Part shown: positions 22,980 through 35,746 of the stretch, in pieces | Layout: the number at the start of each line of letters is the position of its first letter | Numbering within the stretch: position 1 is the first letter of the stretch | DNA from: Echinostoma caproni | Lineage: Eukaryota; Platyhelminthes; Trematoda; Plagiorchiida; Echinostomatidae | Assembly (NCBI GenBank): GCA_900618425.1 | Contig: UZAN01039886.1 | Span: forward strand, 38,269-102,268 | Reading direction: 5' to 3' | DNA length: 64,000 nt | The notes under the pieces: model-generated | Told to the model about the DNA's origin: nothing | The model's input: only the letters and a program-made list of their open reading frames with translations | The model's database searches: none | Program-made: the position numbers and the translations under genes

Positions 22980-25900
22980 AATGCTTCGGAGATATTAGTG
23001 ATCGAATACAGAAAGTTGATTAGCATCCTTAACGCGGAGTGGTTAGGTTTCGCAATGGTAAAACAGAACACTATTAAAAGCATCATATCTTCTGGAGCTC
23101 GATGCAATTAAGGCTCTATTTCTTGAACCAGCCGGTCCGTTTCAGAATTTCGATGCACCTTTGGGGCATACTTTCTAAGAGAGTCCGGAACGCATCCTTG
23201 TCTGTAGACAGTCATTCTGATGTGTATGCAGGGCTCCAATTGATAAACCGCTTTGGTTTACAACCTCATTCTCTCACAATTATTGACTTCATATAGCATC
23301 TTCGTTAATGGTTCGCGAACTTCGAAGCCGCGGTGTGCATGCGATCGAGACAGTTCAAATTTAAACGTTTACACTTTCCTTATGTCAGCTTTATGTCAGA
23401 GGCTTACTCATGCATTCAGGGTCTGATGCAGAAGGACCGCTCCGCAAGTGTCCAGAAAGTGTGTCAAGGGTCCGCTGCGGAAAGATTGCACCACGTGATA
23501 AAACCTTGACTCATTTAAATCGAACCCGAGGGGAGCGTGATACTTTTGTCGCAGTCATGTTTTACATTTTCTATCATGTTTTATTTTGAATGAAAGCTAA
23601 GAGCTTGAAATTTCGTATTTAGAGTTTCTACTTTACTATCGCAATAATACTCGAAATGGTTATTGCGATTCACTCAGAAATGGAGGGGCTGCGAATCAAC
23701 CATCATGGTCAGTCGTCGGCAGAGTTGCAACTCTAAACGTAGATTAGTTCATGTTTGTGGTTTAAAAAATCGATTACTTTATGAAGATACTTGTCCTAAG
23801 CGTAAACTGAAGCTAGTGAAATGCGGCAATTCTTCACTGATGGTTAGCATGAATCGGATAGATGAATTTTCATATTACGGTGTCCTACGGCACATGCTCA
23901 TCTTTGGTAGTCATGCCCTTTTAAGACCCAGAAAGCTTCCTACAAAAAACAAGCCGGTGATGTGCTGATTTATCATCTGTGACGGAGACGGAGCAATTCA
24001 GGCCGTCAAAAATTGCGATCACAAGCTAAGCTTTGCTAAGCTTTTACTCATTTTATCCGGTTGGACTGCATTTCTGACGTTCAGATTGATGCAGAATTGA
24101 TTAAGTAGATTTGAATATAGCTTACGGAATTTTCGAGCAAACATTCACTGCATACAATGTGTGGCAGGACAAACGTGTTAGTGGACAAACCATGAGGGTT
24201 GGAGATATTATCCTACCCGAAGAAAACCAATGCATTGTTGATCCGATGATCATTCACTCCACACAAACGCACATTTGTATTACTAAACAGAATATGATAG
24301 TCAATATTTCGCTAGTTAGCCTAATTTCATGAACCTATTCATCTGTATAGCCCCCGTAGCATTACATGTTCCCAGATTTTTTTCTAGACCACATCCCTGA
24401 AACACTCAGCCAGATTGCGGTTGGGATGCGTGTCAAGCCACGGCAAAATATGATTAACAATGAATAATTTAATGGGATAATAATTTAACTCGCACGGGAA
24501 GTAATACGTTACGGTTCTGAAAACCGTATCTGGATTTTTTTCAAGCAACCGTTTGGGCTGTTCATTCAAAACGTTTAGGCGATATAACCAGCAAAAATAA
24601 AATCGCCTTCTTCTGTCTCTTTAAGAAGCCCCAAATCTGGATTGGAGTTGTGGAACTTGGGGTAACGTCCACGAAAGTGGTGATGTTGGTATCTCTCCCG
24701 GTTCGGGATACACTGGCATTCAACTTGGGATTCCACTCAATATTCACCTGAATGCACAGTATACACCGAGGCGGGTGGGGCAGGTGGACACATCCTTAGT
24801 TATTTTATCTGAACGTATTTTCCGTACTTTTCAATTATCTTACAACACCCACCCGGGATTCCTATGTTAAATGGATGTCTCAAACATTTTCTGTGCGTAA
24901 AACAGATTCATCCCGGTTTCTTAACGGAGCCAATCAAAATGATTTTGTTTGCCCTACAATACACTGTATGAGGTCAACCATCTCTATGAGTCATACAAAC
25001 ACAAACCTCGTAATTAGCCAAACAAAAATGATTGATCCTACCGGATCAATGCCGTATCGATTTGTACGATTCCATGTATTGTTCTCTCGACTGAACGTGT
25101 ATTTAATAGTATAAGCAGAAAGCATCGGAAATTGGTGAATCTTTCAAATCACAATATTTACGCCATATGTTGGGCAACTATTAAAGATATCATTTGTTAT
25201 GATGTGAAAATCACCTCCGACTAGAGTCATGGAATGGAAATCAAAAAGACAACCATTTTGTCACTAAATTATTAATAAATATATACTGGAGCTGGACAGA
25301 ACAAAATGAAAACAACGATAAGAAATGCGATAAAATAAATAATCGTATTGTAGTTTCATAGTCTACGTGAATAATTGTTACGTACTAAACAATCGGTTAC
25401 CCCCGGTGACCAGAAACGCATCTAAAGTTTGCAAGCAGTCGGAGATCATCGAACCTTCTGCTTGCGAGGAACATGCAAGATCCACAACCCTGATTTGAAC
25501 TCCAATTAGTACAGAAGGTTGTGTGAGTGTTTCTAACACGGCATGAGATCGATGACTTTTCAACAACTACTGGAATATTGATTGCGCAATTTAATTCCTT
25601 AACGAATTCAATCTTCAAAGAGGAATTTTTGCAATATATTGCAGATTTTCATGATGACTTTCACTCGGAAATCGATGAAAGTTGCTTAAACAGCGAGGTA
25701 TAAAAAGTTATGTGATGATTCAGACCGGCCATCAAACCACACCCAGCATAGTCATCGGGTAAGTTCAGACGGGTGAGTAAACGGTATGGTCAAGTCAACT
25801 GAAAATTTCACGATTTCTCCTGCCAAAGTTAATCCGCATTCATTGTTTTATTCTTTGTGGTCGAAATTCATAATTCTTTATCTATATGAAGTAGGAATTT

Positions 25901-26900
25901 TGCAATACATGCATAATGTTTCCGATCGGTACTTTTCGGTGTTTTGACAATCTTACCTGTCACACCATACATTGTGACCGGTTTCAACAGTGAATGAAGG
26001 CACAGAGAATGGCGTAGCGGAGGAAAACAATGAAGTGCACTTGAAATCGAGCAGAAAAAAGAAAGATTTGTTCAACATGATCAACATCTTCGTACAGCGA
26101 AATGTGGTATAACTCTTCGATTTTCCTTCTCCCTCGCCCTTTCATTTTTATTGTTCATATGTTGTAACCATGCTAGTACTAAAACCGATTTGTGATGTAT
26201 ATATGGACAGATTTGCTCATGCATTGCGCTGTCAACCTACCGCACGGTATCAACACTACCCCGTCCCTCTTCATTCACAGAATAGGAAAAATGGGAAAAT
26301 AGTTGGCAATCCTCTACACACGCAATGCATTCACGTGATGGAAGAGATCACGTAGTGTTTGACAAACGTAGTTCCCCAGGAAGACCAGATTACTGTATGG
26401 CGCTCTTGTTTCTTAAATAAACTCAATCATGTAACTGTGATAGTTTTTGGCATAACAATAACAAAAAAAATAACTGAAAAAACAATAAATTGTTTTTTCA
26501 GTTTCTTCAGAACACTTACGTGGAAAAAAACAATTAACTGCTTAATCGAAATCATTGTATACACTTCTGGAAAATGGTCTGGCTCAAATGAAATTTTCGG
26601 TAGTACGCATAAACCAATAACTAATGTGAGTTAATAATCTGTGTGACGAAAGAGAATTTGAACCAAATGGCGCTCCCTACGTTTATTACGGGACTACTCC
26701 AAATTGTGAACAGAAAACAAGCAACACAACGTAATGACGAATCCACTTACCGAGGCATTGGACTGTCCATCCATGATGGAGCAATGTAGATGATGGTTAC
26801 ACGTGATTTGGCCTCGATAATCCACTGTTGTTTGTACTACACGAAATATTCCATGATGGAGCAATGTCTCAGCCGTGGCTAGGACACGAGATTACGTTTT
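22980..26900. other. No gene recognised; weak exon-like frames on both strands
   Basis: Frames at 23663-23968 (+), 24384-24570 (-) and 25390-25575 (-) have ordinary residue mixes and usable splice-like edges, but no recognisable domain and no phase-matched partner. The 17-base unit CCATGATGGAGCAATGT occurs twice (26771 and 26851), 80 bases apart. Confidence 0.4.
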
Positions 26901-27500
26901 ACTCGAGTTACACACGCTCTATGGCACAAAAGGAAAGCAGGTGAGCGAACGAACTAACGACCGAGCAGGGGCAGTGTATGTGTTGCCTTGACTTCGAGAA
27001 GCCGCCTGCGGCAATCACGAATGACGCAACGTGTGGCGTGTGTGCGCTGATGTGTCGACTGTGTGCAAGTGCCTGTGCGCGCGTATCCACACGACTCCGA
27101 CGTCATGGGGCGGGGCGGTCGTGCGCACACGCTACAGCACTGACACACACACTTACAAGCGAGCAAGTATGCGTCTCTGTGTGTGTATGTATCTGTAGCG
27201 TGAGCGCTCCTGCGCACACAATAATATTGTGTTATGCTGTGTTACTCTACCCTGCGCGTACGCCTTGGATACGTGTGCATTTGTCCCACTATCGAACGTA
27301 AGCACGTGGGGACGTAAGCATGCACACACACACACACATGCGCATTGGAATCACAGTGCACGTACCTTTGCTCACATTTGCACATACACACACACAAGTG
27401 CACACGTGCACATTCGCATAGCCCCATATTACGTCTGTTTGTTTATCGATCACTTACGACCCGGATTGGCTGTTAGTTTTTGGTGACCTCACCGACACAC
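26900..27500. repeat. Alternating purine/pyrimidine tract (decayed CA/GT array with many CpGs)
   Basis: For some 500 bases the sequence is dominated by short CACACA, GTGTGTG and GCGC blocks separated by non-repeat bases, with many CpGs (for example GTGCGCACACGC and GCGCGTATCC). Such DNA can adopt Z form. The overlapping frames on both strands are low-complexity artefacts. Confidence 0.7.
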
Positions 27501-28350
27501 ACGGCCGCGTACGCTATGCCAATTCATTGGGCCGGTACAGTCGTCCCCAGTGCCGCCGTAGGGAAGGCCTTGCTCGGCTTCTTACTGGTCCCACTAGCTG
27601 TCCGCTCGTCACCTCGTCAGCGTTACCGACTCTGACGTGGCCACAACCAGTCATGTGATCCACGTGCGCACAGTCAGCCGCTAAACAAACAGTAGTGCGC
27701 TTGACACACTGGACTGCAACCGCACCACGCACACCATGCATTCGAGTCATGCGGTTTGTTCCCATGTGGCCGTGTGAGGCTGGGTGATTTGTCAACCGAA
27801 CGTGTCTACATGACTTTGTGATTTAATTTGTTAAATTCAACTTTAATTGAGAGGGGAATTTGGAATTATGGATGTGAGGTCAGTCTGCGGATTGAACTTG
27901 ACGTATTAAATGTTTTTATTTGCGACTGAGCTCGTAGTCAGCTTTTGATCAGTACTCGTTTCAGAGACCGACATTGTCAGTTATCGATATGATTTGCCTT
28001 TAAAATATCGCTGATATGAACACAGGCAATACACAGTAAAACTATAACGATAGTCAAAAGTTGCAATTATTTCAATATCGTGCACCCGATACATCTATTG
28101 AGATGCGGAAACAGACATAAGGAGTCACCCGAGTGAGTGATTCATTTACGCATTGTTTTCAATGCGCTGTAACAATGAGGGCATTCACATCTTGGAAAAA
28201 ATCGACATAAGTACAAAAAATATATTCTGGCTTGAGTTGTCAGAACCCAGTCTGAACACAATGTTGAGTCCGGGGTGGTGGTTGTCCGCAATAAGCCTAC
28301 CAAATCGGGGTTGTGTTGTTGAGTTGAGGCAGAATAAAACGATCGAATCA
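27500..28350. other. No gene recognised; GC-richer flank of the tract
   Basis: 27.5-27.8 kb is richer in G+C and CpG than its surroundings, but no motif is recognised. After 27.8 kb the sequence returns to an A+T-rich background. Confidence 0.4.
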
Positions 28351-28352
28351 TC

Positions 28353-28440
28353 CATTGGGTAGGTAGTACTCTCGCGTTCAGTGTTTAAGAACCCGGGTTC
28401 GATTCTCAGGGAGATGATGGATTCGCATAGCTGCGAATAG
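28353..28440 (+). repeat. tRNA-derived SINE head without ribozyme
   Basis: GGGTAGGTAGTACTC followed by GGGTTCGATTC gives an A and a B box in tRNA spacing. The next bases, ATGATGGATTCGCA, match the joint between head and hammerhead in the type A SINEs. The hammerhead that should follow is missing and unrelated sequence takes over. Confidence 0.6.
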
Positions 28441-28659
28441 TAAATAAAGCCCGATAGTTTCGATTTTAGCCCAGGGATAAGAGCACTTTCTAGTTTAAGC
28501 AATACATGTTTTGATCTTGCGGATAGCAGCTTTTGAATTGGTCGTAGTCCACTTCCCGAAAACTGAACGTACATGTGAAAAGCTTGTACGGAGATCATTA
28601 TGATTGTCGTAAAGTGAACTTCGTCGTGTGCAGAGCAAATTAAAAAACAACTGAAAAGC

Positions 28660-30215
28660 CAGTGTACAGTTGCATTCAAGCTCTGAAGCGAGGAAAAGCA
28701 GCAGAACCGGATGAGCTCCCTCCCACTCTTTTCAAGATGGGGGCGATAACTTCGTAAGCTCCATTACTACCCTACTGCGCAACATTCGGACGCAACAACA
28801 CATTCCTTCATCTTGGGGCGAATCACTGATCGTTCCCATTTTCAAGAAAGGATCTCGCAACGATTGCGAAAACCGCCGCGGAATAAGTTTGATCCCAATC
28901 GCCACCAAAGTGCTAGCTTCAGTTATACTTCGACGTCTGATACCTTTAAGAGAGACCAAGATCCGTGAACAGCAATCCGGATTCCGGCCAGTCCGTGGAT
29001 GTATTGATCACATTTTTACGTTGTGTCAGATCCTTGAGCTGCGTCACAGCTACGGCCAACGATCGCAGTGTTCCTTGACCTAAAAGGAGTCTTCGACTTA
29101 GTTGACCGCGAAGCTCTGATGGACTGCCTTCTTCGAAAAGGAATGCCCCAGAAGTACGTCAACCTAATGAGGTCACTGTACTCACAGACCTCCGGTCGTG
29201 TAAGGGTTTACGACAATCTAAGAAGGCTGTTCGTCACCAGCAGTGGCGTCCGTCAATGATGCCCTCTTTCGCCGTTCCTGTTCAATTTTGTCGTAGACGA
29301 AATACTGGAGAGCGCACTAAGTGGACTCCAAAACGTAGGTATTGAATGGGCAGCTGGAGAAAAGCTGTGCGATTTAGAGTACGCTGATGATATCGCCTGT
29401 CCGTTCGAATGTATGGAAGACGCGCAAAGCGCACTTGACAGATTAACAAGTGCAGTAGCCACATTCGATATGTGCTTTGCATTGAAAAGTGATGATGTAG
29501 GACTGGGTTTCGTCTACTCCCGCTCTGAAACTAAATGGCCAAGATTTAGTTGTGGTGGATTATTTTTCCTACTCAGGTAGTTGCGTGACCAATGCCGGCA
29601 GTGCAGCAAAGGAGATAACCGCCCGCATTTCCAAGGCTCGAGCAGCACACACAGGACTGAAACACCTTTGGCGTAGACGCGACGTTTCACTGAAGTTGAA
29701 AGGTCGTGTATATTGTGCTAGCGTTCGTTCGGTCCTGCGTTATGGTTGTGAGATCCAGAATTTTTGAGTAGAAGATATCCGTCGACTAGAAGTTTTCGAT
29801 TATCGATGTTTACGTAGTTTAGCCCAAATTGAATAGAGCGAACGGGTTAGTACCGTGGAGGTAATCCGTCATGTGTTTGGGAGTCTATCAGGTATAAACT
29901 TATTAGCACACCGAATTCAGATTACTAGACTTCGCTGGCTGGGGCACGTATTGCGTATGCCCAGCTGTCGTCTGCCGCACCGCGCCTTACTCGCTGTAGC
30001 TAATCCGGGCTGGAGGAAACCGCCTGGAGGTCAACAGATGACGTGGAGACGAGAAATGAAGAATTGCACAGAGCCATTAGGTAGAATAGGTGTCTCTCAC
30101 CTTCCAGGTTGGGATCCGAAAGACTCCACAACTGGTTGATCGGAGACATTGAAGGATATAGCGGCAAACCGACAGTAGTGGCGTTCTTGTTGTTGTTTCT
30201 TATCAGGTCAGAGTG
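28660..30215 (+). mobile_element. RTE-type non-LTR retrotransposon copy 2, inactive, 5' truncated
   Basis: The similarity starts in the region before the reverse transcriptase (ELPPTLFKMG, 28.71 kb). It continues with SLIVPIFKKGSRNDCENRRG (about 28.83 kb), EQQSGFRPVRGCIDHIF (28.97 kb), FLDLKGVFDLVDREAL (29.07 kb) and FNFVVDEILESALSGLQN (29.28 kb), and then the catalytic YADD at 29380-29391. The thumb and C-terminal region follow (YSGSCVTNAG, ISKARAAHTGLKHLWRRRD, LRWLGHVLRMPSCRLPHRAL, MTWRREMKN) and end near WLETLKDIAANRQ (30.14 kb). Several frameshifts and an in-frame TGA and TAG break it. It is better preserved than the 17-19 kb copy and belongs to a related but distinct family. A SINE-tail fragment abuts its 5' end at 28.62-28.66 kb. 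Confidence 0.88.
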
Positions 30216-30339
30216 CTTGAAACGATATGTATGCAGAGTTCGATTGCGTACTCTGTGTGTTGACCATGGAGGTTCACCTTCTTCCCCCTCCCTCAAAACA
30301 GGTCCAATCCCTGTCTACCTTAAATTTTACCACTAACCT

Positions 30340-33030
30340 TGTGTGCATTGCGAGTTTGGCAGCGATCAGTGAAGTTCGCTTCACTGTATTTCGCTGTACC
30401 ATTACGACGATAATGATTGTGCTAGTATTAACCTTCAAGATACTGGAAGTTTACCGACAAGAATCTTCTTTGGAAATCAAATATAAAACGGTCTGAGAAA
30501 CCAACGTCAGATCACTAAATTGACATGCCAAGAACACAGGTTTGCACAATGTATCCTGGATCATTTCGCTGCATTTGTACAGGTGCATAATGCAGTCTAT
30601 GTGATCAATAGTATAGGGTCAGTAAATAACAGAATCGTAGGTGGAGAAAGTTTGCAGTCAAAATTACTCACTAAGGCAACGCAAGAGTAATAAGCCATTT
30701 ACCCTGTTTACACATTTTGCGACAGCAATTTTGAATGGCTAGTTCTTCGTGTTGTAGAGGATTTTGAAGGCGTCGCGCAGCATGACACAGTGTGTTGTGT
30801 GAACAGAGTTTCCTACGGGGCATTGGTGATCTCATACTTCCGAAGTTCCCAACCATTGTTCTCTAAAACCAGACCGAGATGTGCTCGGTTACTCGGTGAT
30901 GCAGTTGTCTCTCCGTTCTGCCGATGTCGATGGGCGAGCATCCACACCATATTATGATCACATAGACTGCAGTATGCACCTGTACAGATGCAGCGATGTT
31001 TGCAATTCACGAAATAGTATCATGAATGGGCTTCGATGGGCACGATCTTGCGCCTCAGATTACCTACAATTAGATAAGCAACTGTCTTGGGTGGTCGCCG
31101 GTGTCAATATCCTACAGTTCAGTGTTCTGCGGAAGGACTCTATCGCTAAGCTTAGCATGTTGAGGTGATTTAATTCGTTTTAAATAAAAGAAGCGGTTTG
31201 TTGTCCACCATTCATTCTTAATATTTTGCAAGATTAAAAGTGAACTGATGCTAAGCTGGACCAGGGCTTGACGAAAGCAGTAAAAGTTGATCATGACAGA
31301 GGAAGGTGATAAATGGAACCCTTTGGAGCACGTAAGTCCACATTGGTTTTGACCTCGCCGTTGCTTGTTCACAGTTCCATGCATTAGCTAATGTCTCTTT
31401 TCGGATTGTTTTCATAATCGTTTTCACTGTCCATTGACGATATGAGAACTGCAAATATAATCTGTAGTGCACCAGTTGAAAAAGTAGGCCTCCTATGATT
31501 TATTGCCAGCCGCACAGTAGGATGATTAGGCCAATCTGACAGCGAGGCTAACGCACGTGGGTAAAAGTGAGCTTTACCATGAACACCAGTAAAAGTTGGT
31601 GCTGCCGCAATATTTTACCATTTCGCAAATTTAGTGGAAATACAAAAGGGAGAGATTACATACTGAATTTTGTCTTAAACGGAGCAAATGACGCGTGAAC
31701 TGGGCAGCTGCTCTGTACACCGCCAAGTTCGTTAAATAATCTAAAGTAAGCAGCTGATTAACTTAAAACTCTTCATTGGTGAAGTTTTGAGTGCCACATA
31801 GCTGTCTAGTTGAGCTTCCCACTGCTTTTGGTCAATTCTGTTTTTTAAATTTGTGCAGCCCCGTTCAATGGCAGCTTAACCTGAAAATGGTAGTGAATAT
31901 CTATTCCAAAATGATTCGAGTCTATTCTGTGGGTTAATCACATCTTGGCAGCATTTACATTTATTCATAATTTGTTTTTGAGTACAATACCACAAGCTTT
32001 TCCGGGTTGGTGCGAACGATTCAAAGGGATTCGTATCCAGAGCGTTCGGTTAACCAGAACGAGGCAGTGGGTGAAGTCTACGGCTCAATGAAAGGGTTGT
32101 TGTCCATTCAAATAGGATATTATGCAGTAAAGATACAATTCACATACCCAAAATGAAAATTTACCCGAATGTCTGATCGATTTTTCTAACCTAAACGTCC
32201 CTGAATTGGTTTGTTAGAGAATTAAAAAAAACCAAGATTTTCGCTTCAGTGAAAAGCATCTCTACCATGAGACGGTAGTGATTACAGCTTCCATTGCAGA
32301 AATTATAAGAGACTCACCCCTCGGAAAAGAATTTTCTTTGGAGTGCAGCTTTTTCTGTTATTTTTTTAAGGGGGGGGGCAGGGACGATTGAAATCTTCAA
32401 GAGTTGGTTACTTTCTTCAAGAAAGGATGCTGCATTTGACGATCAGATATTCAGTGTTTATTGTATTGCAATTTATTAAAGTATGTGGAGAGTTGACTAC
32501 AGCAGAAATGGGATAAATTCGAGGTCCCCGAAAGTGCTATCCACAAATGTAAGAACGTTTGCTGTCCAACCTCGGACCTCACCAGAGAGCTATCTCAATG
32601 AAGTAACAAGATCGGAGATTTTCATGTGCCTAACGTATTATCAAAATTCCTCAGTGTGTCACAATTATGAACAAACCTGTTCTGTTTTCACCGTCGCTAG
32701 GATTGTTCTCACAGGCTAGACACAAACAGCCCTTATTTCTTCAACCGCTCTGTGATCTCCACGGATTTGATTCCTTGTTATTTGCCAGTCATTTTATTCA
32801 TATTAATGTTTATGCTATGGCCTCAGATGTGAGAACAGTGAATTGAGGATATAAGGGGAGGATAACACTTTACAAATGTCGTTTATTAATTATTATTTAA
32901 AGTAACCTGCGAACTACGCAGTCGTGCCTCGAACGCGATTCATGGTGAATCTTATCAATTCAGTATTCGTTTATCCCTGTATACTGGGCTAACCGCATAG
33001 CCAGTTTAGATGTTTTGTTAACTGACAGTT
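30340..33030. other. No gene recognised
   Basis: Frames of 60-95 codons at 30.8-31.4 kb and 32.48 kb carry no motif. A 9-G run lies near 32371. Confidence 0.45.
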
Positions 33031-33035
33031 CGAAA

Positions 33036-34020
33036 GAGCACTGGTCCCACGCTTGCTATCAGCGTTCGTTCGGCTACACGCGGAGTACGCTGTTCAAGTA
33101 TGGAATTCATGGTTGAACCGCGAACGTGTACTCGCCAAGCGATTCCGAGAACACCTCCTTCCGAACAATCTTCTATGCCAGGAGCAGCATGGGTTCCGTC
33201 CGCAGCGATCTTGCTTCTCGAATTTGTTACTTGCTTGGGAGCAGTGGGCGTCCGCCAAGGTCGCTGGCCACGAAACGGACGTCATCTTCATTGACTTCAG
33301 CAAGGCTTTCGACAAGGTGCCACACGGACAGTTGTTGGAGAAGCTTAAGGCTCACGGTGTTGCAGACCCACTACAACCCTGGATCGAGGATTTCCTCGTC
33401 AAAAAGCTTTTCGCCTCCCATGTTAGCCCTCGGCTTGAAAACGGTGGACCCGCTGTATACCCCTGCACGCTTTCCGAAATGGGCAACTTGGAACGGGTAC
33501 AACGCTACGTCACTCGTCTAGTCGCGGGACTTCGTGGGATCAGCTATTAAGATCGGCTTCAGGCTTTTGAACTTTATCCGGTTGGCTGCAGGAGACTCCG
33601 CGGGGATTGGATCTATCTGTGGAAGGTTCTTCGTGGTGATCTGGGACCGGAACTACATGCTATGTTTCCACTGCATGACTGCAACCGGACGCGGGGCCAC
33701 AGGCTCACCCTCCGGAAGCTGGAGTCGACGGGGCTTCCTTTGGTTTATCGCCCTTCGCGGAGGGCGACTTCTCCCTGGAATTCACTCCCGTCGGATATGG
33801 TGGAGGAGCAGAAGGAGGCACGATTCAAACGACGTCTCGACGAGCATTTAGTGAGACGCTGGCAACGTGCAGAATACTGAGCGGGTTGCTATCGGTACCG
33901 GCGGTGACGAGGCTCATACAGGGCGTGGCTCCTCTGCCTTCGACATATGAAGAAGAACATCCGCAAAGGCCGACAAAAAGTTGGTAAAAGATCTGTATAA
34001 CAATAAATACTACGAAAGAC
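33036..34020 (+). mobile_element. CR1-type non-LTR retrotransposon, internally deleted and rearranged
   Basis: One frame of 165 codons (33053-33550) has CR1-type reverse transcriptase motifs: EHLLPNNLLCQEQHGFRPQR and FIDFSKAFDKVPHGQLLEKL. It stops at WIEDFLV, before the YADD box. The sequence then jumps to the C-terminal domain: MGNLERVQRYVTRLVAGLRG, and after a stop and a frameshift RGHRLTLRKLESTGLPLVYR, SPWNSLPSDMVEEQ and FKRRLDEHLVRR, ending at 33880. The segment SAFVRLHAEYAVQVWNSWL, which normally lies just before ERVQR, sits instead in front of the whole reverse transcriptase (33053-33115). The catalytic box is gone. Confidence 0.88.
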
Positions 34021-34062
34021 TGCAAATATTGGCACTCTATTAATCTCAGTACCGCCGATTTC

Positions 34063-34079
34063 GGGGGGGGGGGGGGGGG
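34063..34079. repeat. Poly-G run (17 G)
   Basis: Seventeen consecutive G just downstream of the CR1-type element. Length errors are likely. Such runs can form quadruplexes. Confidence 0.9.
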
Positions 34080-34309
34080 CTAATCTTGGCATCAACCCAA
34101 ACACCCTTGCCGTTCTATGATAACTTTATCTCAGAATGATCCCCTCAGCAGACATCCACTAAAGTTGAAGACTCAGAACAGCCACCTTGATTGCCGGCAT
34201 CACTCGGCTGCAGTCAGAGTGTGCGGCGTATGAAATTCTCCTCCATCCGATGAAGTGTGTGCTCCTAAAGTCGCAACTGGATAAAGCATCGAAACACTTA
34301 AAATTTCGA

Positions 34310-34442
34310 CATCCGTGAATGATCATGCAAATTATTATTATCATTATTTTCTCTTTGTGAAGTTATTCAAAATATTCTGTAAAAATCCTATGGGGCTTGA
34401 TAAGCTTTAGCTTTGTTAAATCACGCATAATAAAACTTTGAC
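34310..34442 (+). repeat. Possible non-LTR element 3' end
   Basis: An A/T-rich segment ends in ACGCATAATAAAACTTTGACTTTGAC, that is, an AATAAA-like signal followed by a short tandem of CTTTGA. This is the usual shape of a CR1-type 3' terminus. No coding part is attached. Confidence 0.35.
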
Positions 34443-34444
34443 TT

Positions 34445-35740
34445 TGACGCATGTAACACGAATACTGTGAGATTTTACGCTCATTCTTTTCAATCACTTA
34501 CATAAAACAACGTGCTATCTGGGCAATATTGTCTTAGCAACCGTATTAAACAAACATAAAGGTGAAGGGAGTTCGTTCAACACAACTTCAAGGTCATGGT
34601 GGACGAAGTAATAAATTCGTTGCACACAGAACCGGCGGAGTTGTGAAATCTGATTAGCACTGTTTTGCCTTTGGATTGCGATTACATAACAATGGGTTCA
34701 AACATAAAATCAGGTCAACTGGTTGCGATCACTTGTCCAGTAGTTGCTAATACTGGAATTGTTTCACGGTAGCTGATGGGTGTATTATGTAACATCAACT
34801 TTGTAAGTCAGCCACTTATATTCTGACATATTCTGACATTCATTGCGATAAAATCATCGAGTTATTATGTCAATCTAATTATGAATCTGACTCGAGATGA
34901 ATTGATATGTCACAGGAAAAAAGAACAGGATCGATAACTGCGTTTTCCAGGGACCTAGAGTAATACTTCTGGTTGGATGGGAAACTGCGCTACTGGGAAG
35001 GCTCGGTATACCGCCAAACTGAATATAAGATCCACTTGTTTGGTTATACGGTCCCTTTAGAAGGCCAATTCAATGTGGACAACTTTTCTTGGTTTTATGG
35101 GAATGGGGTAACCGTTGGGTTTCTGTCCCCTATGAACACCGATTAACATTTCATATGAGTATATGGTGAATAATACGTTATTCCTTTAGGAGAACAGTCA
35201 TTAATTTGGGGGAGAGTCAAGTTGAGTTTTCACTAATCCTTATTTGTATGACACCACTGGATTTACAGATGGCAAAATGCACCTATTGAACACTCTAGAT
35301 TGTCTTCGCATGGATGGAGAATTGATTGGTCCCCTCTGATCGTTCAATGAGGTCGAAGTCTAAAACAATCAAAACAGTTATTTTTCTCCTCCTTATACGA
35401 AACAGAATGATACGGACGGATATAAGACATTAGCCATCATTAAAGAACGCAAAGTTACCGAAGATTAAAACATCATTTACAGATAGTTCGTGTAAAATCC
35501 CTCTGATCTTGTCGAAATATATTTAAAACATCCTCCAATCATCCTGCATTCATGTTATACGGTGAGTTTTATCTGCACTTGATAGGTCGTCTTTCTGGTG
35601 CATCAGTTTCGTCCAACGTTAGTGATCCTTACACTCCATGATGCTTTCATCCCGATTGTTTGAGTTGTGTGTGTGTATGAGTGTGAAAAACATCAACCAT
35701 TTTCGCCCAAACACAAACAGGTATTGTAAAATGAAATAGA
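34445..35740. other. No gene recognised
   Basis: A+T-rich sequence without identifiable motifs. Confidence 0.45.
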
Positions 35741-35746
35741 TATGAG

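Noticed and set aside
26954..27427. Overlapping Cys/Arg/His-rich frames on both strands
   Set aside because: The composition follows the alternating CA/GT/GC tract, and no start, domain or splice support is present.
28185..28679. 164-codon minus-strand open frame, the longest N-free single frame after the repeats
   Set aside because: It runs antisense through a tRNA-derived SINE head and unrelated flank, and contains no domain.
33094..33521. Two other-frame ORFs (131 codons + and 73 codons -)
   Set aside because: They are shadows of the CR1-type reverse transcriptase frame.
34240..34295. CCGATGAAG ... CATCGAAACAC as a hammerhead
   Set aside because: The interval between core and GAAAC does not form a helix II, and helices I and III are absent.
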